From assembly GCA_024709365.1 (NCBI GenBank), contig JANJWV010000039.1:1-50718 (forward strand): DNA of 50,718 bases, written 5' to 3'. Of this stretch, positions 15,240 through 24,810 are shown in pieces. The DNA comes from Desulfomicrobium sp. GTDB lineage: Bacteria; Desulfobacterota; Desulfovibrionia; Desulfovibrionales; Desulfomicrobiaceae. Position numbers and translations under genes: made by a program. Under the pieces are notes generated by a model. It saw nothing but the letters and a program-made list of their open reading frames with translations. It ran no database searches and was not told the origin of the DNA. How positions within the stretch are numbered: the first letter of the stretch is position 1; every line of letters begins with the position of its first letter.

Positions 15240-15650
15240 CTACTTCGTCGCGCTTGCCCCCGCTTCGCGGATGCGCTCGGCCACGTAGGCCACCAGATCC
15301 TCGTCGAGTTCGTCGACATTGAAGCACCGCGCGTCCTCGCCCATGAGGCCGCCGGGCACCCAGTCGCCCTGCTCGTCGGGATCTGTGATCATGTCGTCGT
15401 AGAAACAGACCGACAGCCAGCGCTGTTCGGGATCGTCGTCGATGACGTCGATGAGCGCGAAAAGATCACGACCCTGCTGGGAAGGGTGTGTGCCGCGCAT
15501 GGAATAGGTGATGCCCGGCCGGGCCTTGAAATCAAGCACCACGCCCTCGACGGACTCCAGGGCCTGCCTGCAGGCGAGAAAAGCCTGCTTGGAGTCGCAG
15601 GACTCCCAGTCCGCGAGAAACGCTTCCAGTTCCGCCACCGAATTTTCCAT
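15240..15650 (-). CDS. hypothetical acidic protein
   Basis: This encodes 136 residues and is strongly acidic (many Asp/Glu; C-terminal NVDELDEDLVAYVAERIREA). No domain, signal peptide or membrane helix is recognised. The middle has FKARPGITYSMRG and LFALIDVIDDDPEQRWLSVC, which look like alternating strands and turns of a globular fold. AGGAG precedes the ATG. It ends at a strong terminator and follows the DUF3124 gene on the same strand by 23 bases, so it is probably the last gene of the unit starting at 16566 or 17120. Confidence 0.7.
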   Translation of the reverse strand: MENSVAELEAFLADWESCDSKQAFLACRQALESVEGVVLDFKARPGITYSMRGTHPSQQGRDLFALIDVIDDDPEQRWLSVCFYDDMITDPDEQGDWVPGGLMGEDARCFNVDELDEDLVAYVAERIREAGASATK

Positions 15651-15673
15651 GATCGCTCCTTAGATTGGAAGAA

Positions 15674-16120
15674 TTAACGAATTTCCCTGGCCTGCGAGGT
15701 GAAGGAAATGCCCTGACCGGACTGGGCCCCGATCATGACCGACTCGACCACCGGGGCGTTGATGGGCTTGGCGGCTTCCCAGCGCACCAGGAAATTGGCC
15801 CCGGACCCGCCTTCGACGTCCCGCTCCGCCACGACGTAGCGGATGGAGGCCAGGGGGCCGAGTTCCCGGGGCGCATCGAGATATTTCCGCACGAGCCGGC
15901 CCTCGGTGTCGTAATAGTCCACCGCCGTCAGCCGCAAGGCGGACCCGGGGTCCGTGTTGCGGACGGACAGGGTCACGGCCAGGTTGAAGGGCCGTTCCTT
16001 GTCGCCGGTGTAGATGTGCGAATAGACCGGCACATAGAGGTGCTGTCCCGCGGACAGTTCCGGCCCGCCGCACAGTCCGGTGGCGGGCATGAGAAACAGG
16101 AGAAGGAAGAGCCAGCGCAT
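15674..16120 (-). CDS. DUF3124 exported protein
   Basis: This encodes 148 residues. The ATG at 16120 has GGAGG 5 bases upstream, and the frame upstream is not protein-like. It begins with a signal peptide (RWLFLLLFLMPATGLCGG); the Cys before GG could make it a lipoprotein, but the -3/-1 residues are not a strong lipobox. The mature part has AGQHLYVPVYSHIYTGD, then NLAVTLSVRNTDP and a later VEGGSGANFLVRWEA, the pattern of DUF3124. The family is periplasmic and of unknown role. It is flanked on the same strand by two hypothetical genes. Confidence 0.82.
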   Translation of the reverse strand: MRWLFLLLFLMPATGLCGGPELSAGQHLYVPVYSHIYTGDKERPFNLAVTLSVRNTDPGSALRLTAVDYYDTEGRLVRKYLDAPRELGPLASIRYVVAERDVEGGSGANFLVRWEAAKPINAPVVESVMIGAQSGQGISFTSQAREIR

Positions 16121-16155
16121 GAGGTCCTCCGCGGCGCAGCACGGGCTGCGCAAGG

Positions 16156-16566
16156 CTAGGATTTGACGTCGTCCATGCTGGGCAGGAGGTCCGCAGGGGC
16201 GCCGGACTCGTAGCGGAAGGTATGGCTGAAGGGCGTCATGACCTCCAGGGCCTGCTCCAGGGTCGCGCCTTCGGCCATGAGCTTCTCGATCTTGGCCTTT
16301 TCCCGCCACATGTCGCCCAGGGGATCGTGCTCCTTGTTCTTGATGGGGCCCACGACCTTTTCCCAGTCATAGGGGTCGGCCTGGTCCTTGGCCACGATCT
16401 CCCAGTACTCCCCGGACTTGCGCGCCTTGTCCGCCCTGGAGGCCGTGGCCTCGTCCAGTATCTCGGAGAACCTGGGCACGTCCTCGTCCCACAGGTTGAT
16501 GACGGCCTCGGGCTTCTTCAGAACTTCCCCTTCCTTGCAGCGATAGACCAAATATGCTCGGGACAT
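16156..16566 (-). CDS. hypothetical protein
   Basis: This encodes 136 residues from the ATG at 16566, which has GAGGAAAGC just upstream. The open frame reaches much further upstream, but only as the antisense-type shadow of the NTPase gene. The product is soluble and mixed alpha/charged (SRAYLVYRCKEGEVLKKPEA at the start, and ASRADKARKSGEYWEIVAKD). No family is recognised and no catalytic motif is apparent. It sits between the YjjX-like NTPase and the DUF3124 gene on one strand and is likely co-transcribed with them. Confidence 0.65.
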   Translation of the reverse strand: MSRAYLVYRCKEGEVLKKPEAVINLWDEDVPRFSEILDEATASRADKARKSGEYWEIVAKDQADPYDWEKVVGPIKNKEHDPLGDMWREKAKIEKLMAEGATLEQALEVMTPFSHTFRYESGAPADLLPSMDDVKS

Positions 16567-16604
16567 GCTTTCCTCGTTGTCGTAAGTGTTGCGAAATGAA
16601 AATC

Positions 16605-17120
16605 CTAGAGGCCCATGCGCACCAGGGCCATGGACACGGCCGGACGGCTGTAGTCCATGCGCGTCACGCGCCCCCGGCTCAAAATGCCGATGATGCCCTG
16701 GGCGTAGCCGATGCGGTCGTTGTCCGTCAGACCGGCGCGGCGCACGGCCGGGTCCAGTTCGAGGCCGTCCTCGACCACCAGGCGCGTGACCTCGGCCGGC
16801 AGTTCGAAGGCCGGGCCCAGGCCCAGATACATCTCTTCGCCGTCGAAAATGGCGCAGGCCGTGAGGTTCATGAAGCCCGTGGACGTCTCCGGCACCGGCA
16901 CGAGGCCCGACTCCAGGGCCACGGCCAGGGAGCACCCGTCAAAGGCCGCGCGGGCCCTGTTCTTGGCCCCGCGCATTGTCTCCTCCAGCCCGACGGGCTG
17001 GACGGACACGCCCGAGTCCACGCTCACGGGCACGAATTCTGCCTCGGGGAAGCGCGTCTCCATGACGGCGCGGATGGCTCCGAGCTTGACCGGGTTCATG
17101 GACCCGACGTTGATGATCAC
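16605..17120 (-). CDS. inosine/xanthosine triphosphatase (YjjX/DUF84 family)
   Basis: This encodes 171 residues from a GTG at 17120 placed 5 bases after GGAGG. The sequence opens with INVGSMNPVKLGAIR, the DUF84 nucleotide-binding start. It continues with MRGAKNRARAA, ALESGLVPVPETSTGFMNLT (the family's VGxExG-type strand) and GLGPAFELP. The enzyme class hydrolyses non-canonical ITP and XTP to their diphosphates, protecting nucleic acids from deaminated purines. It is divergent from the DUF2905 gene, with 66 bases between start codons. It may head a unit running to the terminator at 15216. Confidence 0.85.
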   Translation of the reverse strand: MIINVGSMNPVKLGAIRAVMETRFPEAEFVPVSVDSGVSVQPVGLEETMRGAKNRARAAFDGCSLAVALESGLVPVPETSTGFMNLTACAIFDGEEMYLGLGPAFELPAEVTRLVVEDGLELDPAVRRAGLTDNDRIGYAQGIIGILSRGRVTRMDYSRPAVSMALVRMGL

Positions 17121-17186
17121 GAAAACCTCCGCACGGTCCTTGCCAGGGCCTTGCATCCTCTGTCACGGAGCGGACAGGAGGAACCC

Positions 17187-17387
17187 ATGCAACGCGCCCT
17201 CATCCTCATCGGACTCGTCATCCTCGCCGTCGGGCTGCTCTGGCCGCTCATCGCCAAGCTGCCCCTGGGGCGGCTGCCCGGCGACATCGTCATTGACCGG
17301 CCGGGCTTCAAATTCTTTTTCCCGCTGACCACGGGGATTCTCGTCAGCATCGTGCTGAGCCTCATCGCCTGGCTCTTCAGAAAGTGA
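17187..17387 (+). CDS. DUF2905 small membrane protein
   Basis: This encodes 66 residues with two transmembrane helices. The family signature lies between them: GRLPGDIVIDRPGFKFFFPL. AGGAGG lies 5 bases before the ATG. DUF2905 proteins are short inner-membrane proteins of unknown function, often near ruvABC or queA in other bacteria, which is not the case here. Its 3' end overlaps the convergent DsrE-like gene by 11 bases. Confidence 0.9.
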   Translation: MQRALILIGLVILAVGLLWPLIAKLPLGRLPGDIVIDRPGFKFFFPLTTGILVSIVLSLIAWLFRK

Positions 17388-17721
17388 CGACCTGCCAACC
17401 CGCTTCCATGTAGGAAGCCATGGACGGATGCCCGCTCATGTCGCCGATGAGCGGCACGCCGACGGCCTCGACCTCGGCGGCCACGCCCAGCTTGACGGAA
17501 CAGGCCTTGCAGGCGCCCGCCAGCAAGCCCTGCTCCCGGACCTGGGCGAAAAGCTTGGCCAGGGGATGATCGGGCTTGACCAGGGCCGGAGGCAGGGCCA
17601 CGGAGGCCCCCTCCATGACGATGGTCGCCTCGTGGCCTCTGGCCTGCAGGTCCAGGGCGTTCAGCAGCACGTGGATGAAGCACATGGGGTCGCCGTTGAA
17701 GACGAAAAGGGCTGTTTTCAC
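17377..17721 (-). CDS. DsrE-like family protein
   Basis: This encodes 114 residues from a GTG at 17721 with AGGAGG 6 bases before it. The fold signature is KTALFVFNGDPMCFIHVLLN, then a strand EATIVMEGAS and a C-terminal HPSMASYMEAGWQVVTF, as in DsrE/DsrF-like proteins. Two Cys sit in GACKACSVKLG; the second or both could carry sulfur, but the sulfur-relay Cys of true DsrE is not clearly matched. In a sulfate reducer a sulfur-trafficking role is attractive but unproven. The YdcZ-like permease gene ends 11 bases upstream on the same strand. Confidence 0.75.
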   Translation of the reverse strand: MKTALFVFNGDPMCFIHVLLNALDLQARGHEATIVMEGASVALPPALVKPDHPLAKLFAQVREQGLLAGACKACSVKLGVAAEVEAVGVPLIGDMSGHPSMASYMEAGWQVVTF

Positions 17722-17732
17722 GGTCCGCCTCC

Positions 17733-18176
17733 TCAGAATTTGCGGATGAGGATCACCCCGGCGAAAAGCAGCACCGCGCCCGCAATCCTCCCCGGGGAAA
17801 TGGGCTGTGACGCGACGCCCAGCCACCCGTAGTGGTCCATGACCAGGGACGCGGCCATCTGGCCGGCGATGAGCAGGGCCATGACGCTCATGGTCCCCAG
17901 ACGGGGCACGGCGACGATGGTCATGGTCACGAAAAACGCGCCCATGGCGCCGGCCGTCCAGGCCCACCACGGCAACTCGGCCACGACCCTGGCCCCGGGC
18001 CAGGGCAGGCGCAGGGCCAGGCAGAGCAGGCCCAGGGCCACGGTGCCCGTCAGGAACGAAAAGAACGAGGCCAGGTACGGACTGTTCATATACACGGCGG
18101 TGACCGCGTTCACGGCCGGCTGGACCGGCATGAGACACCCGGCCAGCGCTGTCAAGGCGAGAATCAGTCCATCCAT
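17733..18176 (-). CDS. DMT-superfamily inner-membrane protein, YdcZ/DUF606 type
   Basis: This encodes 147 residues. The ATG at 18176 has GGAGG 4 bases upstream. There are five predicted transmembrane helices. Family features include AGCLMPVQPAVNAVTAVYMNS at the N terminus (only part is strongly conserved), PWWAWTAGAMGAFFVTMTI and the C-terminal GAVLLFAGVILI. Half-size DMT proteins of this type form dimers and are thought to be small-molecule exporters. The substrate is unknown. It is co-directional with the DsrE-like gene and divergent from the nitroreductase gene 134 bases away. Confidence 0.88.
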   Translation of the reverse strand: MDGLILALTALAGCLMPVQPAVNAVTAVYMNSPYLASFFSFLTGTVALGLLCLALRLPWPGARVVAELPWWAWTAGAMGAFFVTMTIVAVPRLGTMSVMALLIAGQMAASLVMDHYGWLGVASQPISPGRIAGAVLLFAGVILIRKF

Positions 18177-18310
18177 CTTTCCTCCGGGGCGGTCCGGGAA
18201 TAGACAATTGCCGCCCACTGAGGGCTTTGATACGGTATGCGTCCGCGCTGATCAAGAAGCGCGGAAAACTCTGCCGACCCGCCTCGCGACGGGCGACGAA
18301 GGGGGGAAAC

Positions 18311-18832
18311 ATGCTCGAAATCCTGCGCAGACGGCGCAGCGTCCGCCACTATACGCCGCAGCCCATCCCGGCCGATGTCATGGACCAGCTGAAGGAGGCC
18401 GTGCTGCGCTCCCCGTCGTCCCGCGGCCTCGACCCCTGGGAATTCATTTTCGTCACGGACAAGGCCCTGCTGGCCGGGCTCGCCACGGCCAAGCCCCACG
18501 GCGCCCATTTCCTGCGCGGCGCGGCCCTGGGCGTGGTCATCCTCGGCGACGAGGCCAGGGCCGACACCTGGGTCGAGGACTGCTCCATCGCTTCCATCAT
18601 CCTGCAGCTGGCCTGCGAGAGCCTGGGCCTCGGGAGCTGCTGGGTGCAGATCCGCATGCGCGCCTGCGACGAGTCCACCTCGGCCGAGGCCCGCGTGCGG
18701 GAGATCCTGAACATCCCGGCCCACTTGCGGGTCGAATCCATCATCAGCATCGGATACCCGGCCAAAGCCCCCAAGGGCCATCCCCGCGAAACCCTCAAGG
18801 ATCACACGATCAAGACCGACACCTACGCATGA
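18311..18832 (+). CDS. nitroreductase-family flavoprotein
   Basis: This encodes 173 residues. The ATG at 18311 follows a G-rich ribosome site. The FMN-binding start is EILRRRRSVRHYTPQPIPAD, followed by LRSPSSRGLDPWEFIFV, and later LACESLGLGSCWVQIR and a C-terminal IGYPAKAPKGH. These match NAD(P)H-dependent nitroreductase/oxidoreductases, which bind FMN at a dimer interface. The physiological substrate is not evident. The Nudix gene overlaps its last bases (ATGA), so the two are translationally coupled. Confidence 0.88.
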   Translation: MLEILRRRRSVRHYTPQPIPADVMDQLKEAVLRSPSSRGLDPWEFIFVTDKALLAGLATAKPHGAHFLRGAALGVVILGDEARADTWVEDCSIASIILQLACESLGLGSCWVQIRMRACDESTSAEARVREILNIPAHLRVESIISIGYPAKAPKGHPRETLKDHTIKTDTYA

Positions 18833-19431
18833 CCCCCACCACCGGCCCCATCCGCCACGACCGCTACCGCTTCTGCCCGGCCTGCGGCGCCCCCCTGGAA
18901 CCCGGACGCGTCCATTCCGACGGTCCGGACCGCCTGATCTGCACCGCATGCTCGGGCGTGGTCTATTTCGACCCCAAGGTCGTGGCCTGCGTCATCCTCG
19001 AAATCGGGGGCAAGATCCTGCTCATGCGCCGCAAGCGCCCCGACGACACGGAAAAATGGCTCCTCCCCGGCGGCTACGTGGACGAGGGCGAACCCGTCGA
19101 ACAGGCCGCCATGCGCGAGATCCGGGAGGAGGTGAACCTCGACGTCCGCCTCGACGGTCTGGTGGGAGTCTTCTCCTACGCCGGATGGCCGCCGGTCATC
19201 GTCGTCTACAGCGCCCGCCTGACCGAGGCCGCGCCGAGCCCCGGCGAGGAGACCGAGGACCTGGCCCTCTTCGCCCCCGAGGACATCCCCTGGCCGAAGC
19301 TGGCCTTCCCCAGCACCCGCGACGCCCTGCGGGCGCACCTGCAGGGCAGGGCTTGCCAACCCATGCCCCTGACCGTATTCACAGCGGCTGCACACGAACT
19401 CGAGACATCCCGCACCACCACGACAGACTGA
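18829..19431 (+). CDS. Nudix hydrolase with N-terminal zinc ribbon
   Basis: This encodes 200 residues; its ATG overlaps the nitroreductase stop. The N terminus has a zinc ribbon, CPACG...CTAC (about 16-43). The Nudix box, GGYVDEGEPVEQAAMREIRE with EEV following, is intact. The layout resembles NudC/zinc-ribbon Nudix proteins, although the NADH pyrophosphatase SQPWPFPxS motif is absent. It should cleave a nucleoside diphosphate linked to another moiety; the substrate is uncertain. glnS starts 9 bases after its stop. Confidence 0.88.
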   Translation: MTPTTGPIRHDRYRFCPACGAPLEPGRVHSDGPDRLICTACSGVVYFDPKVVACVILEIGGKILLMRRKRPDDTEKWLLPGGYVDEGEPVEQAAMREIREEVNLDVRLDGLVGVFSYAGWPPVIVVYSARLTEAAPSPGEETEDLALFAPEDIPWPKLAFPSTRDALRAHLQGRACQPMPLTVFTAAAHELETSRTTTTD

Positions 19432-19440
19432 AGGACCATC

Positions 19441-21111
<1,671 letters not shown>

Positions 21112-21123
21112 GGCCTGCGGGCG

Positions 21124-21198
21124 ATGAACGAAATGGACGCTATGAACGGCATGGACGGGATGGACCGGGCGTGCCGTTCTTTTTTGGGGCGGACGTGA
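21124..21198 (+). CDS. short Met-rich leader ORF coupled to bpt
   Basis: This encodes 24 codons beginning ATG at 21124 and ending TGA at 21196-21198. Six of the residues are Met (the start reads MNEMDAMNGMDGMD). The stop overlaps the GTG at 21195 that I take as the bpt start, giving a GTGA junction. The ribosome site before it is poor (GCGGGCG). Because the bpt frame has no ATG and no strong ribosome site near its start, coupling through this leader is a plausible explanation. It could also be a chance frame. Confidence 0.35.
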   Translation: MNEMDAMNGMDGMDRACRSFLGRT

Positions 21199-21950
21199 TC
21201 CTGTACACGCGGCCCGAGTTCACGCCGCCCATGCCGTGCCCCTACCTGCCGGAGAAGGTGCTGGTCTACGCCTCGTTCTACGCCGACAGCCTTGATTGCC
21301 GCGAACTGACCTGGCTGCTGTCGCGGGGGTGGCGCAAGTTCGGGCACAACTTCTTCCGGCCGGCCTGTCCGGGCTGCAGGGCCTGCATCCCCCTGCGCGT
21401 GCCCGTGGAACGCTTCCGGCCGAGCAGGAGCCAGGAGCGGGTCCTGCGCCGCTGCGCCCATGTCCGCGTGTCGTTCGGCCCCCTGCTCTACGAAAGCCCG
21501 CTTTTTGACCTGTATCAGAGACATTCGCGGGTCCGTTTCGGACAAGAGCACAGCTTCGAGGATTTCGCCGCCAGCCTCCACTCGCCGTCCTGCCCGGCGG
21601 TGCTCTCGCGGTACGAGGTGGACGGCCGCCTCGTCGGCGCGGGATACCTCGACCGCGGCAGCGACGGGCTCAGTTCCGTGTACTTCGTCTTCGACCCGGA
21701 CGTCTCGCGCCTGAGCCTCGGCATCTTCAGCGTGCTGCGCGAGATCCGGGAGACGGCGCGGATGGGGCTGCAGCACTACTATCTGGGGTATGTCGTCCCG
21801 GGGTGCGAACGCATGGCGTACAAGTCCGGGTTCGCTTCCCATCAGCTCTTCGATTGGGACGACGGACTCTGGCACGAGACCGGCAGAGCGCCGGAACATC
21901 CATCCCCGGGCATGATTCCCCTCGTATCGGGGTGGACAGGTCCGGATTAA
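21195..21950 (+). CDS. bpt: aspartate/glutamate leucyltransferase (arginyltransferase family)
   Basis: This encodes about 251 residues. The start is uncertain: no in-frame ATG exists, and I choose the GTG at 21195 because the conserved part begins soon after; GTG at 21171 is the alternative. The family motifs are PCPYLPEKV, FFRPACPGCRACIPLRVPV (the N-terminal ATE/Bpt Cys cluster), FRPSRSQERV and the acetyltransferase-like VYFVFDPD and YYLGYVVPGCERMAYKSGF. Such enzymes transfer leucine or arginine from a tRNA to N-terminal acidic residues as an N-degron for ClpS/ClpAP. It lies between glnS and nifS on one strand. Confidence 0.88.
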   Translation: MILYTRPEFTPPMPCPYLPEKVLVYASFYADSLDCRELTWLLSRGWRKFGHNFFRPACPGCRACIPLRVPVERFRPSRSQERVLRRCAHVRVSFGPLLYESPLFDLYQRHSRVRFGQEHSFEDFAASLHSPSCPAVLSRYEVDGRLVGAGYLDRGSDGLSSVYFVFDPDVSRLSLGIFSVLREIRETARMGLQHYYLGYVVPGCERMAYKSGFASHQLFDWDDGLWHETGRAPEHPSPGMIPLVSGWTGPD

Positions 21951-21995
21951 GCATTACAGAATTGATCGTTCTGATCGAGAACAAAGGAGCTTTCC

Positions 21996-23180
21996 ATGGA
22001 ACATCGTACGGTCTATTTCGACAACAACGCCACGACGCCCCTGCATCCGGAAGTCAAGAAGGCTCTGGTCGAGGGGCTTGAGATATTCGGCAACCCTTCC
22101 AGCATGCATTCCTTCGGCCGCGAGGCGCGGGAAAGGATCGAGGAGGCGCGTGAACAGGTCGGCACGTTCATCGGCGCCAAGCCCGAGGAGGTCCTCTTCG
22201 TCGGCAGCGGGTCCGAGGCCAACAACACGGTCCTGTCCCTGCTGCACTGCGACAGCACGACCTGCGCCTGCTCCCTGAGCGGCCGGCACGACCTGGTGAC
22301 CACGGCCATCGAGCACCCCTGCGTACTGAACACGGCCCGCCACCTCGGCCGCAAGCAGCACGGCGTGCACTACCTGTCCGTGGACAAGTTCGGCCGCATC
22401 GACCTCGACGACCTGCGCCGGGCCGTGACGGACAAGGTCGGCATGGTCTCCATCATGATGGCCAACAACGAGATCGGCACCATCCAGGACATCAGGGAAG
22501 CCGCCCGCATCACCCACGAGGCAGGAGCCCTCTTCCACACCGACGCCGTGCAGGCCGTGGGCAAGATCCCCGTCGACGTGCGCGACCTGGACGTGGACTT
22601 CCTGACCATGTCCGCGCACAAGATATACGGCCCCAAGGGCGTCGGCGCCCTCTACGTCAAGAAGGGCGTGCCCTACTGCCCGCTGATCCTGGGCGGACAT
22701 CAGGAGAACGGCCGCCGCGCCGGCACGGAGAATTCCCTGGGCATCATCGGCATGGGCAAGGCCGTCGAAATGCGCGCCATCGAGATGGACGCCGAGGAAC
22801 GCCGTCTTCTGCACCTGAAGAACACCCTGCGGGACGGCATCGAGAAGGCCATCCCCGACGTGCTCTTCATGGGCCATCCCGAGCACGGTCTGCCGGGGAC
22901 GCTGAGCGTCTCCTTCATCGGCGCCGAGGGCGAGTCCATCCTCCTCTACCTGGACCTGGCCGGCATCGCCGTATCCACGGGCTCGGCCTGCGCCTCGGGC
23001 TCCCTGGACCCGTCCCACGTCATCCTGGCCACGGGCGTGCCCGTGGAAAACGCCCACGGCTCCGTGCGTATCAGCCTGGGCCGCGAGAACACCATGGAAG
23101 ACGTGCAGTACATGCTCTACCACCTCCCCCCCATCATCGACCGCATCCGGACCATGTCCACTGCGTACAGGAGAAGATAA
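21996..23180 (+). CDS. nifS: cysteine desulfurase NifS
   Basis: This encodes 394 residues. Features are YFDNNATTPLHPEV at the start, the aldehyde-binding SAHKIYGPKG with PLP-Lys209, and the persulfide loop STGSACASGS with catalytic Cys332. This is the group I NifS/IscS type. It provides sulfur for Fe-S cluster assembly on the NifU encoded right after it. AAAGGAG lies before the ATG. With no nif structural genes nearby, it is probably the general Fe-S assembly system rather than one dedicated to nitrogenase (inference). Confidence 0.96.
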   Translation: MEHRTVYFDNNATTPLHPEVKKALVEGLEIFGNPSSMHSFGREARERIEEAREQVGTFIGAKPEEVLFVGSGSEANNTVLSLLHCDSTTCACSLSGRHDLVTTAIEHPCVLNTARHLGRKQHGVHYLSVDKFGRIDLDDLRRAVTDKVGMVSIMMANNEIGTIQDIREAARITHEAGALFHTDAVQAVGKIPVDVRDLDVDFLTMSAHKIYGPKGVGALYVKKGVPYCPLILGGHQENGRRAGTENSLGIIGMGKAVEMRAIEMDAEERRLLHLKNTLRDGIEKAIPDVLFMGHPEHGLPGTLSVSFIGAEGESILLYLDLAGIAVSTGSACASGSLDPSHVILATGVPVENAHGSVRISLGRENTMEDVQYMLYHLPPIIDRIRTMSTAYRRR

Positions 23181-23783
23181 ATGACCAAATGGACATATTC
23201 AGACAAGGTCAAGGACCACTTCATGAACCCGCGCAACATCCTGCGCGAGGACAACGAGGCGGACTACCACGGCATAGGTTTGACGGGCAACGTCAAGTGC
23301 GGCGACGAGATGATGGTCTACATCAAGGTCGACCCCGAGAAACTGACCATCACGGACTGCAAGTGGCGGACCTACGGCTGCGCCAGCGCCATCGCCAGCA
23401 CCTCCATCCTCTCCGAGATGGTCATCGGCATGACCCTCGACGAGGCATACGGCATCACGGCCAAGGACATCCTGAAGGAACTGGGCGGCCTGCCGGACAA
23501 CAAGGTGCACTGCTCGGTGCTCGGCGACAAGGCCCTGCGGGCCGCCATCGACGACTACTATCGCAGGAACGGCATGGAGGACCGCATCAAGACCCAGGGC
23601 GCCAAGGTCGTCTGCGAGTGCATGCAGGTCACGGACGAGGACATCGAGCACGCCGTTCTTGAGGGGGCGCGCAGCTTCCACGAACTGCAGGAGATGACCA
23701 AGATCGGCACGGGCTGCGGCGAGTGCCAGGAGAACGCCCAGGCCGTCATGTCCGGCTACATCCAGAAGCATTTCGGACTGTAA
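23181..23783 (+). CDS. nifU: Fe-S scaffold NifU (IscU + BFD domains)
   Basis: This encodes 200 residues, starting right after the nifS stop. Residues 1-130 form an IscU-like scaffold with Cys40, Cys67 and Cys111, the three scaffold cysteines. Residues 141-185 form a BFD-like [2Fe-2S] domain with Cys145, Cys147, Cys179 and Cys182 (VVCECMQVT...GTGCGECQ). The C-terminal Nfu domain of full-length NifU is absent, as is common in epsilon- and delta-proteobacterial forms. It should receive sulfur from NifS, assemble clusters and pass them to apoproteins. Confidence 0.95.
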   Translation: MTKWTYSDKVKDHFMNPRNILREDNEADYHGIGLTGNVKCGDEMMVYIKVDPEKLTITDCKWRTYGCASAIASTSILSEMVIGMTLDEAYGITAKDILKELGGLPDNKVHCSVLGDKALRAAIDDYYRRNGMEDRIKTQGAKVVCECMQVTDEDIEHAVLEGARSFHELQEMTKIGTGCGECQENAQAVMSGYIQKHFGL

Positions 23784-23797
23784 GCGGAGGGGCGGCC

Positions 23798-24703
23798 ATG
23801 AAGATTCTGGCCTTTGGCGCGACGGGTTTCGTGGGGGCGCACCTCGTGCCCCATCTCGTGGAACGCGGCCATGAGGTGACCGTGGCGGCCCGCTCCGGAA
23901 AGGCGCGCTTCGCCCCGCCCGTGGTCGTGCTCAAGGCCGACCCCACCGCGCCGGGCCCGTGGCAGGAACTGGTCGCGGAGTACGACGCGGTGGTCAACCT
24001 GACCGGAGCCCCGGTCACGGTCCGCTGGAACGAGGCGGGCAAGCGGAGCATCCTCGAGTCAAGGGTGCTCAGTACCCGCAACATCGTGGACGCCTTGTCG
24101 CACACCGCGGGCAAGACCTTCCTCTGCGCCAACGCAGTGGGCTACTACGGCGACGGCGGGGACGCGGTGCTGACCGAGGACGCGCCGCGAGGGTCGGGCT
24201 TTCTGGCCGACGTGGCCGCGGCCTGGCAGGCCGAGGCCCTGCACGCCGAGAGCTTCGGGCACCGCGTGGTCATGCCGCGCATCGCCGTGGTCCTCGGCAA
24301 CGGCGGCGCCCTGGCCAAAATGCATCTGCCCTTCTCCCTGGGCCTGGGCGGCCGCCTCGGCAGCGGCAGGCAGTGGTTCCCCTGGATTCACGTCCTGGAC
24401 CTGGTCCGCGTCATGAGCTTCCTGCTGGAAACCCCGACGGCCAGGGGGGCCTTCAACGCCTGCTCGCCCGAAGCAGTGACCAACGCCGGCTTCACCGCGG
24501 CCCTGGCTCGCGCCCTGAAGCGCCCGGCCTTCCTGCACGTCCCTTCCTTTGCCCTGCGGCTGGTGCTGGGAGAGGCGGCGACCATCCTCCTTTCGGGGCA
24601 GCGCTGCGTCCCGGCGGCCCTGCAGGCCCTGGGCTTCTCCTTCGAGCTCCCGAACCTGGGCCGGGCCCTGGCGGACATCGTCCCCGCCCTGAAAAAGGCC
24701 TGA
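23798..24703 (+). CDS. TIGR01777-family NAD(P)-dependent epimerase (SDR39U1/YfcH-like)
   Basis: This encodes 301 residues. The ATG at 23798 has GGAGGGG upstream. The Rossmann motif is GATGFVGAHLVPHL, followed by VVNLTGAPVTVRWNEAGKR, the SDR active-site region with ANAVGYYGDGG (Tyr-x-x-x-x type) and VVMPRIAVVLGNGG. The C-terminal DUF1731 segment includes VPSFALRLVLGEAATILLSG, where LGE...LLSGQR is characteristic. The reaction is unknown for this family. It is the last gene before a strong terminator, 14 bases after nifU. Confidence 0.9.
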   Translation: MKILAFGATGFVGAHLVPHLVERGHEVTVAARSGKARFAPPVVVLKADPTAPGPWQELVAEYDAVVNLTGAPVTVRWNEAGKRSILESRVLSTRNIVDALSHTAGKTFLCANAVGYYGDGGDAVLTEDAPRGSGFLADVAAAWQAEALHAESFGHRVVMPRIAVVLGNGGALAKMHLPFSLGLGGRLGSGRQWFPWIHVLDLVRVMSFLLETPTARGAFNACSPEAVTNAGFTAALARALKRPAFLHVPSFALRLVLGEAATILLSGQRCVPAALQALGFSFELPNLGRALADIVPALKKA

Positions 24704-24746
24704 CACCGCCGATTTGCCCCGCGACCCCATGCTCCTTGTATTTTGA

Positions 24747-24779
24747 GGCTCCCTGGCTTACCAGACAGGGAGCCTTTTT
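24747..24779 (+). terminator. rho-independent terminator closing the glnS-SDR unit
   Basis: GGCTCCCTG (24747-24755) pairs perfectly with CAGGGAGCC (24766-24774), and a five-T run follows. It lies about 45 bases after the SDR stop and ahead of the phosphofructokinase gene. Confidence 0.92.
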
Positions 24780-24810
24780 CGGCCGTCCGCACTCACCCCA
24801 AGGAGACGCC

